A model generated the notes under the pieces. It did not search any database. It was not told the DNA's origin and worked only from the letters and a program-made list of their open reading frames with translations. From positions 774 through 18,757 of the forward strand of contig PXQL01000109.1 of assembly GCA_003021335.1 (NCBI GenBank): a stretch of 17,984 bases of DNA, given 5' to 3'. Below, piece by piece: positions 1-7,401 of the stretch. The first letter of the stretch is position 1. The number at the start of each line of letters is the position of its first letter. The position numbers and the translations under genes were made by a program. The DNA comes from Halobacteriales archaeon QH_10_67_13. Lineage in GTDB: Archaea > Halobacteriota > Halobacteria > Halobacteriales > Haloarculaceae.

Positions 1-458
1 TAGTCGATGTAGCCGGTCTCGGGGTCGACCTCGTACTGCTCGACCTCGTAGGTCTGGCCGGTGAAATTCGCCGGGTGGCCGTGCGAGAGGTGCCCGCCGT
101 GATCGAGCGCCATCGAGAGGATCTTGTCGCCGGGATCGAGAATCGACAGGTACACCGCCATGTTCGCCTGGGTCCCCGAGTGCGGTTGGACGTTGACGTG
201 CTCGGCGCCCCACAGCTCCTTCGCGCGTTCGATCGCCAGCTCCTCGATCTGGTCTGCGTTCTCACACCCGGCGTAGTAGCGCTCGCCGGGATACCCTTCC
301 GCGTACTTGTTCGTCAGCTCCGATCCCTGCGCGGCGAGTACAGCCTCGCTGGCGTAGTTTTCACTCGCGATCAGCGCCAGGGTTTCTGACTGCCGTGCCC
401 GCTCTGCGGTCAGGACCGCCGCCGCCGCCGGATCGGTCTCGCGCACCCGGTCGTACAT
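1..458 (-). CDS. glyA: Serine hydroxymethyltransferase, N-terminal part (cut by window edge)
   Basis: This PLP enzyme interconverts serine and glycine and loads a one-carbon unit onto a folate-type carrier in the cytoplasm. The first 152 codons are present. They carry family landmarks in order: [13 protein letters not shown] near residues 25-37, [16 protein letters not shown] near 50-65, and [15 protein letters not shown] near 88-102, followed by a [12 protein letters not shown] segment. The PLP-binding lysine lies beyond the window edge. The start is the ATG at 458 ([10 protein letters not shown]). A TATA-like ATTATTAT centred about 27 bases upstream supports a leaderless transcript starting at or next to that ATG. 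The gene is divergent from the site-2 protease. The identification rests on strong motif identity over the visible part. Confidence 0.95.
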   Translation of the reverse strand, partial: MYDRVRETDPAAAAVLTAERARQSETLALIASENYASEAVLAAQGSELTNKYAEGYPGERYYAGCENADQIEELAIERAKELWGAEHVNVQPHSGTQANMAVYLSILDPGDKILSMALDHGGHLSHGHPANFTGQTYEVEQYEVDPETGYID

Positions 459-480
459 ACCAGTACGTGCGGCCCGAGAG

Positions 481-489
481 ATAATAATC
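481..489 (-). promoter_or_regulatory. TATA-like promoter element of glyA
   Basis: On the minus strand the sequence reads gattattatctc. Its centre is about 27 bases upstream of the glyA ATG at 458, which is the spacing expected for a haloarchaeal box A serving a leaderless mRNA. This is inferred from position and composition only. Confidence 0.55.
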
Positions 490-601
490 TGCCCATCGCC
501 CGGGCCAATCTCCGAGGAAGCCCGCGGGACAGCTGCCCGTTGTCGACGCCGAGAGAGGCGATACCCAAACCCTCTTTGGTGGACCTGCTAATATCGGCGT
601 G

Positions 602-2374
602 ATGGTCGAGCCGCTGACGCTGGTTCTTATTGGGATCGTCCTCTACACGGCGATCGCCCTGGCGCTCAAGGCCCGCGGGTACGTCCCCGAGTCGGTGAGT
701 CTGACCGGCCCGGTGACGACAATCCGGACCCAACGCGGGCGGGCGCTATTAAACCGCCTGGCCCGCCGCGAGCGGTTCTGGCGCGCCTGGGGCAACATCG
801 GTGTTGGGATCGCGCTGGTGGTGATGGTGCTCGCCGGCTTCGTCGTCGCCCTCACGATCGTCGCCGTTATCAACCAGCCCGAGGCACAGGCAGTCGAGAA
901 TCCACAGAACGTGCTCGTGATCCCGGGAGTCAACGACTTTCTCCCGCTGTCTGCGGCCCCCGAGATCGTCTTCGGACTTCTGGTCGGGCTGGTCGTCCAC
1001 GAGGGCGGCCACGGGCTGCTCTGCCGGGTCGAGAACATCGAGATCGACTCCATGGGAATCATCTCGCTTGCCTTCGTTCCGATGGGAGCCTTCGTCGAGC
1101 CCGACGCCGCGGACCAGCAGGCCGCCGACCGGGGCGCACAGACCCGAATGTTCGCGGCCGGGATCACCAACAACTTCGCCGTGAGCGCGATCGCCTTACT
1201 CCTGCTCGTGCCGGTCGCGGGAGCGGTCGCCGTCGCGCCGGGGGCGCCGGTCGGAGACACGCTGCCCGGCTCGGGCGCCGAGCAGGCGGGACTCGGCCAC
1301 GGCGACCGGATCACCGCGGTCGACGGAACGCCCGTGGAAAACGGCTCGCAGCTCGAGGACCTTCTCGACGAGACCGAGGGCGAGACCCTCGCCGTCGAAC
1401 GGGCGGACGCCTCGGACGTGACCGTCGACCGACGACTGTTGCTCGTGGGATCCGTCGACGGCACTGCCGACGGGATCGTCGACGAGGACCCCCTAACGCG
1501 GGTCACCGCGGTCGCGGGGACGACCGTCGACACCGAGGCCGGCTTCGCCGCCGCCGCCGCGGACGCCCCGCCGGTCGTGACGATCGCGACCGAGGATCGC
1601 GGCGAGACGGAGCTGCCGATCGGCGCGCTCGTCGCTGCCGTCGACGCCGACGGACCGCTCGCGGACGCGGCGTCGGACCTACCAGAGGCGCCGTTCGTGA
1701 TCACCGCGATCGACGACCGCCGGATCCTCGCGGCCGACGAGCTCAGGGACGAGCTCAACGGTCTCGAGGCCGGCGCGACCGTTACCGTCGAGACCCACAC
1801 CCTCGACGGCACCGCGAGCGAACGCGAGGTCGCGCTCGGCGACAACTCGACGCTCGGGGTCACGGTCCAGGACGGGTACACCGGGCTCCTGTTCGACGAC
1901 TTCGGCGTGGACCCGTACCCGGCCGAGAACTTCCTCGGCATCCTCGACGGCAGTGCAGCCGGCGAGAACGCGCCGCCGGTCGCGAGCGTACTCGTGTACA
2001 TGGGACTGTTGCTCGTGTTACCGTTCGCGACGCTCGTCGATCCGGACCTGACGTACAACTTCGCCGGCTTCACCAGCGACATTACGAGCTTTTTCATCGT
2101 CGAGGGCCCGCTCGCGGTCGCCGGGGGCGGCGTCTTGCTCGCCGCGAACCTCCTGTTTTGGACCTGGTGGATCAACCTCAACCTCGCGATATTCAACTGC
2201 ATCCCGGCGCTCCCGCTGGACGGCGGACACATCCTCCGGACCAGCACCGCCTCGATCATCTCTCGGCTCCCCGTCGAGCGGGGCCGCACCATCGTCACCG
2301 CGTTCACGCTGCTCGTCACCGCCGGCATGCTCGGGGCACTGCTCGTGGTCGTGCTCGGTCCCGCACTGTTGTAG
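602..2374 (+). CDS. Site-2 protease family (M50) membrane metalloprotease with PDZ-like insert
   Basis: This is an intramembrane zinc protease of the S2P/M50 type, which cuts membrane-anchored regulators within the bilayer. The zinc motif HEGGH is at residues 133-137 inside a hydrophobic helix. The second motif, NCIPALPLDGGH, supplies the third metal ligand near Asp540 in a helix close to the C-terminus. Other membrane segments lie at about 4-23, 70-92, 190-212, 460-476, 505-522 and 568-589. Between the two catalytic motifs sits a soluble acidic insert of about 220 residues (roughly 213-430). It begins with a clear PDZ signature (SGAEQAGLGHGDRITAVDG) and continues with two weaker PDZ-like units. 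A GTG at 599 is also in frame, but the adjacent ATG at 602 is the more natural start. No adjacent anti-sigma-like substrate is visible, so the substrate is unknown. The length of 590 aa is normal for haloarchaeal S2P homologues. Confidence 0.9.
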   Translation: MVEPLTLVLIGIVLYTAIALALKARGYVPESVSLTGPVTTIRTQRGRALLNRLARRERFWRAWGNIGVGIALVVMVLAGFVVALTIVAVINQPEAQAVENPQNVLVIPGVNDFLPLSAAPEIVFGLLVGLVVHEGGHGLLCRVENIEIDSMGIISLAFVPMGAFVEPDAADQQAADRGAQTRMFAAGITNNFAVSAIALLLLVPVAGAVAVAPGAPVGDTLPGSGAEQAGLGHGDRITAVDGTPVENGSQLEDLLDETEGETLAVERADASDVTVDRRLLLVGSVDGTADGIVDEDPLTRVTAVAGTTVDTEAGFAAAAADAPPVVTIATEDRGETELPIGALVAAVDADGPLADAASDLPEAPFVITAIDDRRILAADELRDELNGLEAGATVTVETHTLDGTASEREVALGDNSTLGVTVQDGYTGLLFDDFGVDPYPAENFLGILDGSAAGENAPPVASVLVYMGLLLVLPFATLVDPDLTYNFAGFTSDITSFFIVEGPLAVAGGGVLLAANLLFWTWWINLNLAIFNCIPALPLDGGHILRTSTASIISRLPVERGRTIVTAFTLLVTAGMLGALLVVVLGPALL

Positions 2375-2425
2375 TCTCGCTTGCGGATCGTCCACGGCCG
2401 ACTCTCGGGCGCTCCGGGAGGAGAA

Positions 2426-2433
2426 CGCTTTAG
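2426..2433 (+). promoter_or_regulatory. Weak TATA-like element before the heme-enzyme fusion gene
   Basis: The short A/T run in cgctttag is centred about 27 bases before the ATG at 2457, within otherwise G+C-rich DNA. The spacing suits a leaderless start, but the match to a haloarchaeal box A is weak. Confidence 0.3.
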
Positions 2434-2456
2434 CGGTGTCGGTTGTAGGCCAGCAC

Positions 2457-4292
2457 ATGCCCGAGCGACGGGATCCGCCCCCGACCCAGGAGGGGTGGTT
2501 TGCACTCCACGAGTTTTGGACGATCGACTGGGACGCCTGGCGCGGCGCGAGCGACGGCGACCGCGAGCGGGCAGTTGAGAGCGGCACCGAGTACCTCGAA
2601 AAGGCTGTCGCGGTCGCCGACGCTGAGGAGGGCGCCTCGGCAGCGTACTCAGTGCTCGGCCACGAGGCGGACTTGCTCGTCGTCCACCTGCGGCCCTCGA
2701 CGGCGGAGCTCGACGTGCTCTCCCGGCGGTTCGCGCTGACGCCGTTTGCGGCCCACGCCGACCGGACCCACTCGTTTGTCTCGGTCACGGAGGTCTCGGG
2801 GTACTCCCAGCGGGCCCGCCAGTACTTCGAGGACGACCCCGATCCGGACTCCGGGCTGGCCCGGTATATTGACGCCCGTCTCGAACCGACCATCCCCGAG
2901 GCGACCCACGTCTGTTTCTACCCGATGGACAAGCGCCGCCGCCCCGAGCAGAACTGGTACGATCTGCCTTTCGAGGAGCGGGCCGAGCACATGGCCGCTC
3001 ACGGCGAGATCGGCCGGGAGTACGGCGGCCAAGTGACGCAGATGGTCACGACCGCCGTCGGGCTCGACGACTGGGAGTGGGGGGTGACCCTCTGGAGCGA
3101 CGAGCTTACCGACGTGAAAGACCTCCTCTACGAGATGCGCTTCGATCCCTCGACCTCACAATACGCTGAGTTTGGCTCCTTTTTTATCGGGCGCCGACTT
3201 CCCCCGGCGTCGCTGCCGGCGCTGCTCACCGGCGATCGGGTGCCGGCCGAGGAGCCCTCGCCGGACGCGGCCGCCGGCGGCTCAGACACGAACGAGTCGA
3301 CCGCCAGCGAGCCGGCTCACGAGTCGGGTGGGCTGACGGACTCTCCGGCTGAGGACATCCCGGCCCGCCTAGTTCGACTGGGACTCTCGCCGGCCGAGCG
3401 AACCGGCGCCTACGCCGTGATCTGTTACTCCGCGGCCGAGGCGACGGCACTCGCCGACGCCGTCGCCGACCTACGCGAGGACTTCGAGCGGTACGACTCC
3501 CACGAGGAGACCGTCGTCAGGGCCCACGACGGACGGTCGGCGATCGCGAGCCTCTGGACGAGCCGGCGGGCCGCGGACACCGCTGCCGGCTTTCTAACCG
3601 GCCTGCCCGATGTCGGCGAGGCCGTCCACGGCCCGGTTGAGGCGGCCAGCACCGACCGGGACGGCGAGTCGCCGACGGAAAACTCCCCGAGTGACCAGCC
3701 CGAACAGGGCATTCGCGAGGAACTCGCCGCGGCCGGGGTCTACGCCGGGCAGCCCCCCTCCGGCGATCTGCACGCTGTCGCGGTCTACTCTGATGCCGAT
3801 CTTGACGCATTGACCGAGGCCGCCGCGGCGCTGACCGACGCCGTCGGCGACCACGACGATCACGAGGGAACTGCGGTCTACGGGCGCCGGGACGGCGCCA
3901 TCGCGGCGGTCGTTAGCCGGTGGCGCGCGGAGCCGCCGACGGCGGTCGGCGAGCGGCTCGCGGAGCTTCCCGATGCGCTCGGCCGTCCCGGTGACGGCGA
4001 CGGCTTCGAGACGCTCGGGCTCTTCTATCGGGTTGAGCCAACCCATCGGGAGGACTTCGTCGAGAAGTTCGACGATGTCAAGAATCTGCTCGGGGACACC
4101 GACGGCCACCGCGACAGCGCCTTGCTGGTAAACGCCACCGACGAGACGGACATGTTCATCGCGAGCCGGTGGGACTCCCGCGAGGATGCGCTCTCTTTTT
4201 TCGGATCCGAGACTTTCGCCGACGCCGTCGACTGGGGGCGGGGGGTGCTCGCGGCCGACCCCCAACACGTGTTCTTCGAGGGCGGCTCGTAG
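2457..4292 (+). CDS. Chlorite dismutase-fold coproheme decarboxylase-like protein fused to two repeat modules and an ABM domain
   Basis: The 611-aa product has four parts. Residues 1-250 match the chlorite dismutase superfamily, ChdC/HemQ branch: FYPMDKRR has the catalytic-type Tyr155 and Lys159, His182 is the proximal heme ligand (AAHGEIGREYGG), and Gln195 is in the distal position. The spacings Tyr-His 27 and His-Gln 13 match firmicute ChdC; chlorite dismutases carry Arg at the distal site. LDDWEWGVTLW and YEMRFD are further family motifs. After an acidic linker (about 260-300) come two related modules (303-393 and 419-510) that share a YxxICYS/AVAVYS strand and a SHEE/DHEG motif. Residues 516-608 form an antibiotic-biosynthesis-monooxygenase-like (ABM) domain. 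Haloarchaeal Cld-ABM fusions are known as PitA-type proteins. ATG 2457 is preferred over GTG 2436 because homologues begin close to the xPPxTxEGWFALHEF segment. The biological reaction is inferred, not known. Confidence 0.88.
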   Translation: MPERRDPPPTQEGWFALHEFWTIDWDAWRGASDGDRERAVESGTEYLEKAVAVADAEEGASAAYSVLGHEADLLVVHLRPSTAELDVLSRRFALTPFAAHADRTHSFVSVTEVSGYSQRARQYFEDDPDPDSGLARYIDARLEPTIPEATHVCFYPMDKRRRPEQNWYDLPFEERAEHMAAHGEIGREYGGQVTQMVTTAVGLDDWEWGVTLWSDELTDVKDLLYEMRFDPSTSQYAEFGSFFIGRRLPPASLPALLTGDRVPAEEPSPDAAAGGSDTNESTASEPAHESGGLTDSPAEDIPARLVRLGLSPAERTGAYAVICYSAAEATALADAVADLREDFERYDSHEETVVRAHDGRSAIASLWTSRRAADTAAGFLTGLPDVGEAVHGPVEAASTDRDGESPTENSPSDQPEQGIREELAAAGVYAGQPPSGDLHAVAVYSDADLDALTEAAAALTDAVGDHDDHEGTAVYGRRDGAIAAVVSRWRAEPPTAVGERLAELPDALGRPGDGDGFETLGLFYRVEPTHREDFVEKFDDVKNLLGDTDGHRDSALLVNATDETDMFIASRWDSREDALSFFGSETFADAVDWGRGVLAADPQHVFFEGGS

Positions 4293-4326
4293 CCCGGTCT
4301 ACTCGCTCGGGGTCGGTCGGGGTCAT

Positions 4327-4332
4327 AAAAAA
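4327..4332 (-). terminator. Possible T-tract terminator of the small membrane-protein gene
   Basis: On the minus strand a run of six T lies about 30 bases beyond the TGA at 4362. Oligo-T tracts without a strong hairpin are the usual archaeal termination signal. It sits in the 69-base gap between two convergent genes. Confidence 0.45.
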
Positions 4333-4361
4333 TCCGTTTGTTGTCCGGTCGTCGCTGACGT

Positions 4362-4583
4362 TCACTCGGAACTGACGACTCCGCCGCCGGCGACGATCGC
4401 GGCGGCGGCGAGGATTGACCCGCTGAGCACGACGAAGCTGTCCTGTGGGTCGAGATCGGCGATCCTGGCCGCGGCGTCGACGATAAACACCGTCACGAAC
4501 AGGCTCAAGATTGCGAACACGAGGAAGATGACTGCGCTTACGATGCTCGCTGCTAATCCGCCGAGGGAATCGAGAACTCCCAT
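4362..4583 (-). CDS. Small two-helix membrane protein, function unknown
   Basis: This is a 73-aa protein. It has a hydrophobic helix at about residues 10-36, a short acidic loop (ARIADLDPQDS) at about 38-48, and a second helix at about 49-68. I do not recognise a named family. The gene is supported by the ATG at 4583, a good TATA element about 29 bases upstream, an acidic loop typical of haloarchaeal proteins and a T-tract just downstream. It is convergent with the heme-enzyme fusion. On the other side it is in line with the DUF2391 gene but has its own promoter, so it is probably monocistronic. Confidence 0.7.
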   Translation of the reverse strand: MGVLDSLGGLAASIVSAVIFLVFAILSLFVTVFIVDAAARIADLDPQDSFVVLSGSILAAAAIVAGGGVVSSE

Positions 4584-4607
4584 AGCAGTAGTTCACGCGC
4601 GAAAGGG

Positions 4608-4616
4608 TAATATAAC
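4608..4616 (-). promoter_or_regulatory. TATA-like promoter of the small membrane-protein gene
   Basis: The minus strand reads agttatatta, centred about 29 bases upstream of the ATG at 4583. It is one of the best A/T-rich boxes in the window and implies a leaderless or very short-leader transcript. Confidence 0.6.
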
Positions 4617-4638
4617 TGACTATTATCGGACTGCTATG

Positions 4639-4908
4639 TCAGCTTCCAGAGGCCTTCTCCCTCGCTCTCGCCGGGGGGATATTTCCCAGCGCCGCCCCGA
4701 GCGCGGCGGCGGCCCAGATAACCGTAATCCGAGCGAGGGCCTCCATCGGCGTCGGGTCGCCGGCGTTGAGCCGGTCCCACAGGAACACCGTTCCGACGGC
4801 GACAGTCAGCGAGATCAGCAACGTCCCGGTGAGCCGCCGCGGCACGAGCCCGAACAGCGGCCGCTCCCGGGCCGATCGGACGTCGGTGTAGTGCAACGGT
4901 CCGCTCAT
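4639..4908 (-). CDS. C-terminal half of the DUF2391-like protein as a separate ORF
   Basis: This entry is the alternative to the pseudogene reading. The ATG at 4908 opens an 89-aa frame (MSGPLHYTDVRSARERP...) with two hydrophobic helices at about residues 27-44 and 57-77, separated by WDRLNAGDPTPMEA. Its ATG overlaps the TGA of the upstream segment in an ATGA quartet, a common translational-coupling arrangement. If both halves are translated they could assemble as a split membrane protein, but homologous proteins are, as far as I recall, single chains. Confidence 0.45.
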   Translation of the reverse strand: MSGPLHYTDVRSARERPLFGLVPRRLTGTLLISLTVAVGTVFLWDRLNAGDPTPMEALARITVIWAAAALGAALGNIPPARAREKASGS

Positions 4909-5216
4909 GAGACTCGCGGTGAAGCGACGTTCGCGACGAGAAACACCGGCACCGGGCCCGCGGACACTGACACGAACCACTCGGAGATCGAGAACACGCC
5001 GTCCTCGACCAGCAGCGGCAGGGCAAAGAGCACGCCGCCGACGAACCCCTCCGCGACGTCTCGCCCGGTGTCCTTTCGGATCCGGTTGCTCCCGGGGAGC
5101 CGCTCAAGCATCCGCCGAGTGTGTCTGATCTCCTGGCTCCCGCCCGCTGTCGGCGGTCTGCTCGAACCCTTCGAGCTGGTCGGGGACGTCCTCGACGGCG
5201 GTATCCCCGTCGTCAC
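4905..5216 (-). CDS. Central part of the DUF2391-like protein as a separate ORF
   Basis: This alternative reading is an open frame of 103 codons ending at TGA 4905. The convincing part is the last 65 residues or so (EIRHTRRMLERLPGSNRIRK onward), with a hydrophobic segment GFVGGVLFALPLLV and a second one, GPVPVFLVANVA. The first 35-40 codons are Ser/Thr/Pro-rich and not acidic, unlike every real protein here, so the annotated start at 5216 is doubtful. An internal ATG (MLERLPG) is at about 5111. Confidence 0.35.
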   Translation of the reverse strand: MTTGIPPSRTSPTSSKGSSRPPTAGGSQEIRHTRRMLERLPGSNRIRKDTGRDVAEGFVGGVLFALPLLVEDGVFSISEWFVSVSAGPVPVFLVANVASPRVS

Positions 5217-5290
5217 GATCTGTCACGCCGGGCGTTGTGCAACGGTCACGAAGTGTCTGGCTCTCCCATCGGGACCGCCGCGGCTCGCAA

Positions 5291-5300
5291 CGTTTATACC
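5291..5300. promoter_or_regulatory. Shared TATA element between the DUF2391 gene and thrS
   Basis: The sequence cgtttatacc reads TTTATA on the plus strand and TATAAA on the minus strand. An ATG lies about 30 bases downstream on the plus strand (5326) and about 26 bases downstream on the minus strand (5269). No better A/T-rich box is visible before either gene, so it probably serves thrS and may serve both directions. Confidence 0.5.
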
Positions 5301-5325
5301 CGCACCGAGTCTTTCCGAGAGTACG

Positions 5326-5367
5326 ATGGCAGGTGTCTGCTTTACAGGCCGGGCGGATGCCCGCTAA
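5326..5367 (+). other. Short upstream ORF in the thrS leader
   Basis: If transcription starts about 25 bases after the TATA at 5293-5298, the mRNA begins near the ATG at 5326. That ATG opens a 13-codon frame (MAGVCFTGRADAR) ending with TAA at 5367, 69 bases before the thrS ATG. A perfect 5-bp stem (CGGGC/GCCCG, 5350-5354 with 5359-5363, 4-base loop) overlaps its end. A smaller GCAG/CTGC hairpin is at 5329-5340. It may be a leader peptide or a chance ORF; there is no evidence of translation. Confidence 0.3.
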
Positions 5368-5436
5368 CGCTCAGTTCTCACTGCCGTCGGTCGAAGCGAT
5401 CTCCGAATGCCCCAGAGAGCGGTCCTTACCCCACGC

Positions 5437-7308
5437 ATGTCACGCAACGAGCAAGATCGAGACCAGATAGCGGTCGTACTGCCCGACGACTCCGAGCTGA
5501 CCGTCCCCCGCGGGTCGTCAGTCGAGGACATCGCCTACGAGATCGGCCCCGGGCTCGGGGAGGACACCGTCGGCGGCCGGATCGACGGCGAGCTCGTCGG
5601 CAAGGAGGTCCCGGTCGAGACCGACGGCGCCCGGATCGAGATCGTCACCGCAGACAGCGATGAGTACGTCCGCGTGCTGCGTCACACCGCCGCCCACGCC
5701 CTCGCCCAGGCCGTCCAGCGGCTGTACGACGACGTCCAGCTCGCGATCGGGCCCCCGACCAACGAGGGGTTCTACTATGACTTCGATAACCTCGAGATCG
5801 ACGCCGACGACCTCCCGGCGATCCGCGAGGAGATGGAGTCGATAATCGAGGCCGACTACGACGTCGAGTACGAGGCGGTCTCGGTTGCGAAGGCCCGCGA
5901 GCGGCTCGCCGACCAGCTGTGCAAGGGGCCACACGTCGACTCGACCGGCGATATCGGCGCGGTCGAGCTGCTCGAGATCGCCGGCGCGTACTGGCGCGGA
6001 GACGAGGCCAATCCGATGCAGACCCGGGTCTACGGCACGGCCTTCGAGACCGAGGCCGAGCTCGAAGCGTACAAACAGCGCCGCCGCGAGGCCCAGCGGC
6101 GCGATCACCGGAAGCTCGGCCGAGAGCTGAATCTGTTCTCGATCCAAGACCGGACCGGGCCGGGGCTGCCGCTGTATCACCCGCCGGGCAAGACCGTCCT
6201 TCGGGAGCTCCGGCGGTTCGTCGAGGGGCTCAACCGCGAGGCCGGCTACGAGTACGTCGAGACTCCCCACGCGTTCAAGACCGACCTCTGGCGGGAGTCC
6301 GGGCACTACGACAACTACGCCGATGACATGTTCCTGTTCGAGCTCGACGACGACGAGTTCGGACTCAAGCCGATGAACTGCCCCGGCCACGCGGCGATCT
6401 TCGACGACGGCTCCTGGTCGTACCGGGACCTCCCGGTCCGGTACGCCGAGGACGGCAAGGTCTACCGCAAGGAACAGCGCGGCGAACTCTCGGGACTCTC
6501 CCGGACGTGGGCGTTCACGATCGACGACGGGCACCTGTTCGTCCGCCCGGAGGACATCGACCGCGAGGTCGGACGGATCATGGACATGATCGACAAGGCG
6601 CTCTCGACGTTCGATCTCGAGTACGAGGTCGCGCTCGCGACCCGCCCGGAGAAGTCGGTCGGCGCCGACGAGATCTGGGAGCGCGCCGAGTCACAGCTCC
6701 GGGACGTGCTCGACCGCCGGGCCATCAAGTACGAGCTGGAGGCCGGCGACGGCGCCTTCTACGGGCCGAAAATCGACTATACCTTTGAGGACGCCATCGG
6801 CCGCGAGTGGGACGGCCCGACGGTCCAGCTCGATTTCAACATGCCCGAGCGGTTCGATCTCACCTACACCGGCGAGGACAACGCCGACCACCGGCCGGTG
6901 ATGATCCACCGGGCGCTGTACGGCAGCTACGAGCGGTTTTTCATGATGCTCATCGAGAACTTCGCGGGGAAGTTCCCGACCTGGCTCGCCCCCGAGCAGG
7001 TCCGGGTGCTCCCGATCTCGGACGACAACCTCGGATACGCCCACCGGGTAAAAAACGAGCTCGCCGAGGCCGGGTTCCGCGTCGAGGTCGACGGCCGGGA
7101 CGGCACGATCGGCAACAAGATCCGGACCGCCCACGAGGACCGGCTGCCCTACCAGGTGATCGTCGGCGACGACGAGGAGTCGGCGGGGACGATCTCGGTT
7201 CGCGATCGCAAAGAGCAGGAGGCCGGCGATGTCGACCCCGAGCGGTTCCGCGAGCATCTCCGGGAGGAGGCCGACGAGCGACGCATCGAGCCGGACTTTC
7301 TCGAGTAG
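5437..7308 (+). CDS. thrS: Threonyl-tRNA synthetase (full-length, with editing domain)
   Basis: This cytoplasmic class II synthetase charges tRNA-Thr. The 623-aa chain has the complete bacterial-type layout. A TGS domain (about 10-72) comes first. The N2 editing domain (about 75-230) has its site intact: His83, His87 (HTAAH), Cys162 and His166 (CKGPH). The catalytic core includes motif 1 near 245-262. Zinc ligands are Cys315 (KPMNCPGH) and His366 (DDGHLF), spaced 51 residues as in E. coli, with a third in [14 protein letters not shown]. Motif 2 is [20 protein letters not shown]. The anticodon-binding domain begins at [13 protein letters not shown]. An in-frame ATG exists at 5407, but ATG 5437 ([10 protein letters not shown]) places the TGS domain as in homologues. 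The likely promoter is the TATA at 5293, leaving a leader of about 115 bases. Confidence 0.96.
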   Translation: MSRNEQDRDQIAVVLPDDSELTVPRGSSVEDIAYEIGPGLGEDTVGGRIDGELVGKEVPVETDGARIEIVTADSDEYVRVLRHTAAHALAQAVQRLYDDVQLAIGPPTNEGFYYDFDNLEIDADDLPAIREEMESIIEADYDVEYEAVSVAKARERLADQLCKGPHVDSTGDIGAVELLEIAGAYWRGDEANPMQTRVYGTAFETEAELEAYKQRRREAQRRDHRKLGRELNLFSIQDRTGPGLPLYHPPGKTVLRELRRFVEGLNREAGYEYVETPHAFKTDLWRESGHYDNYADDMFLFELDDDEFGLKPMNCPGHAAIFDDGSWSYRDLPVRYAEDGKVYRKEQRGELSGLSRTWAFTIDDGHLFVRPEDIDREVGRIMDMIDKALSTFDLEYEVALATRPEKSVGADEIWERAESQLRDVLDRRAIKYELEAGDGAFYGPKIDYTFEDAIGREWDGPTVQLDFNMPERFDLTYTGEDNADHRPVMIHRALYGSYERFFMMLIENFAGKFPTWLAPEQVRVLPISDDNLGYAHRVKNELAEAGFRVEVDGRDGTIGNKIRTAHEDRLPYQVIVGDDEESAGTISVRDRKEQEAGDVDPERFREHLREEADERRIEPDFLE

Positions 7309-7401
7309 GGGGCTCTCCGTCGTCGCCCCGCGTTCTCCGCGTTCGAACTCTCGTCTCCGATAGGGAGCGAGACGATCCGGCCGTCGTCTCGACCCCGACG
7401 G

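Larger units (their letters stand above)
4639..5226 (-). pseudogene. DUF2391-type integral membrane protein gene with two apparent compensating frameshifts
   Basis: Three reading segments together look like one DUF2391 protein. First, from GTG 5226, an acidic N-terminus (MTDRDDGDTAVEDVPDQLEG) runs to a TGA at 5104. Second, from about 5134 to 4905 in the +1 frame, the family continues with RHTRRMLERLPG and the helix AEGFVGGVLFALPLLVEDG. Third, the -1 shift back into the first frame gives RERPLFGLVPRRLTGTLLIS and TVIWAAAALGAALGN, ending at 4639. The segment-two part upstream of about 5134 is Ser/Pro-rich and looks like a shadow of the acidic first segment, which places the first shift near 5120-5135. 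The second shift lies near 4905-4935, where the segments meet in an ATGA overlap. Possible explanations are decay, sequencing error, or two coupled genes. Family assignment is from memory of haloarchaeal homologues. Confidence 0.6.

Noticed and set aside
643..2505. A 620-codon open frame on the minus strand, opposite the site-2 protease gene
   Set aside because: It is Ser/Thr/Pro/Arg-rich with no family motifs, the usual antisense shadow of an acidic G+C-rich gene. The plus strand has intact M50 protease motifs.
5329..5363. A tRNA-Thr anticodon-stem mimic in the thrS leader, as in the E. coli thrS operator
   Set aside because: The hairpin GCAG-GTGT-CTGC contains TGT in its loop, but the loop has four bases instead of seven and the stem is only 4 bp. 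The resemblance is too slight to claim.
5518..6534. A 338-codon open frame on the minus strand within thrS
   Set aside because: The opposite strand encodes a complete threonyl-tRNA synthetase, and the minus-strand product has no recognisable domain.
7330..7385. Possible hairpin terminator between thrS and the methyltransferase gene
   Set aside because: The CTCGTCTCC/GGGAGCGAG stem is imperfect with a bulge and has no following T-tract, so it was not listed as a terminator.
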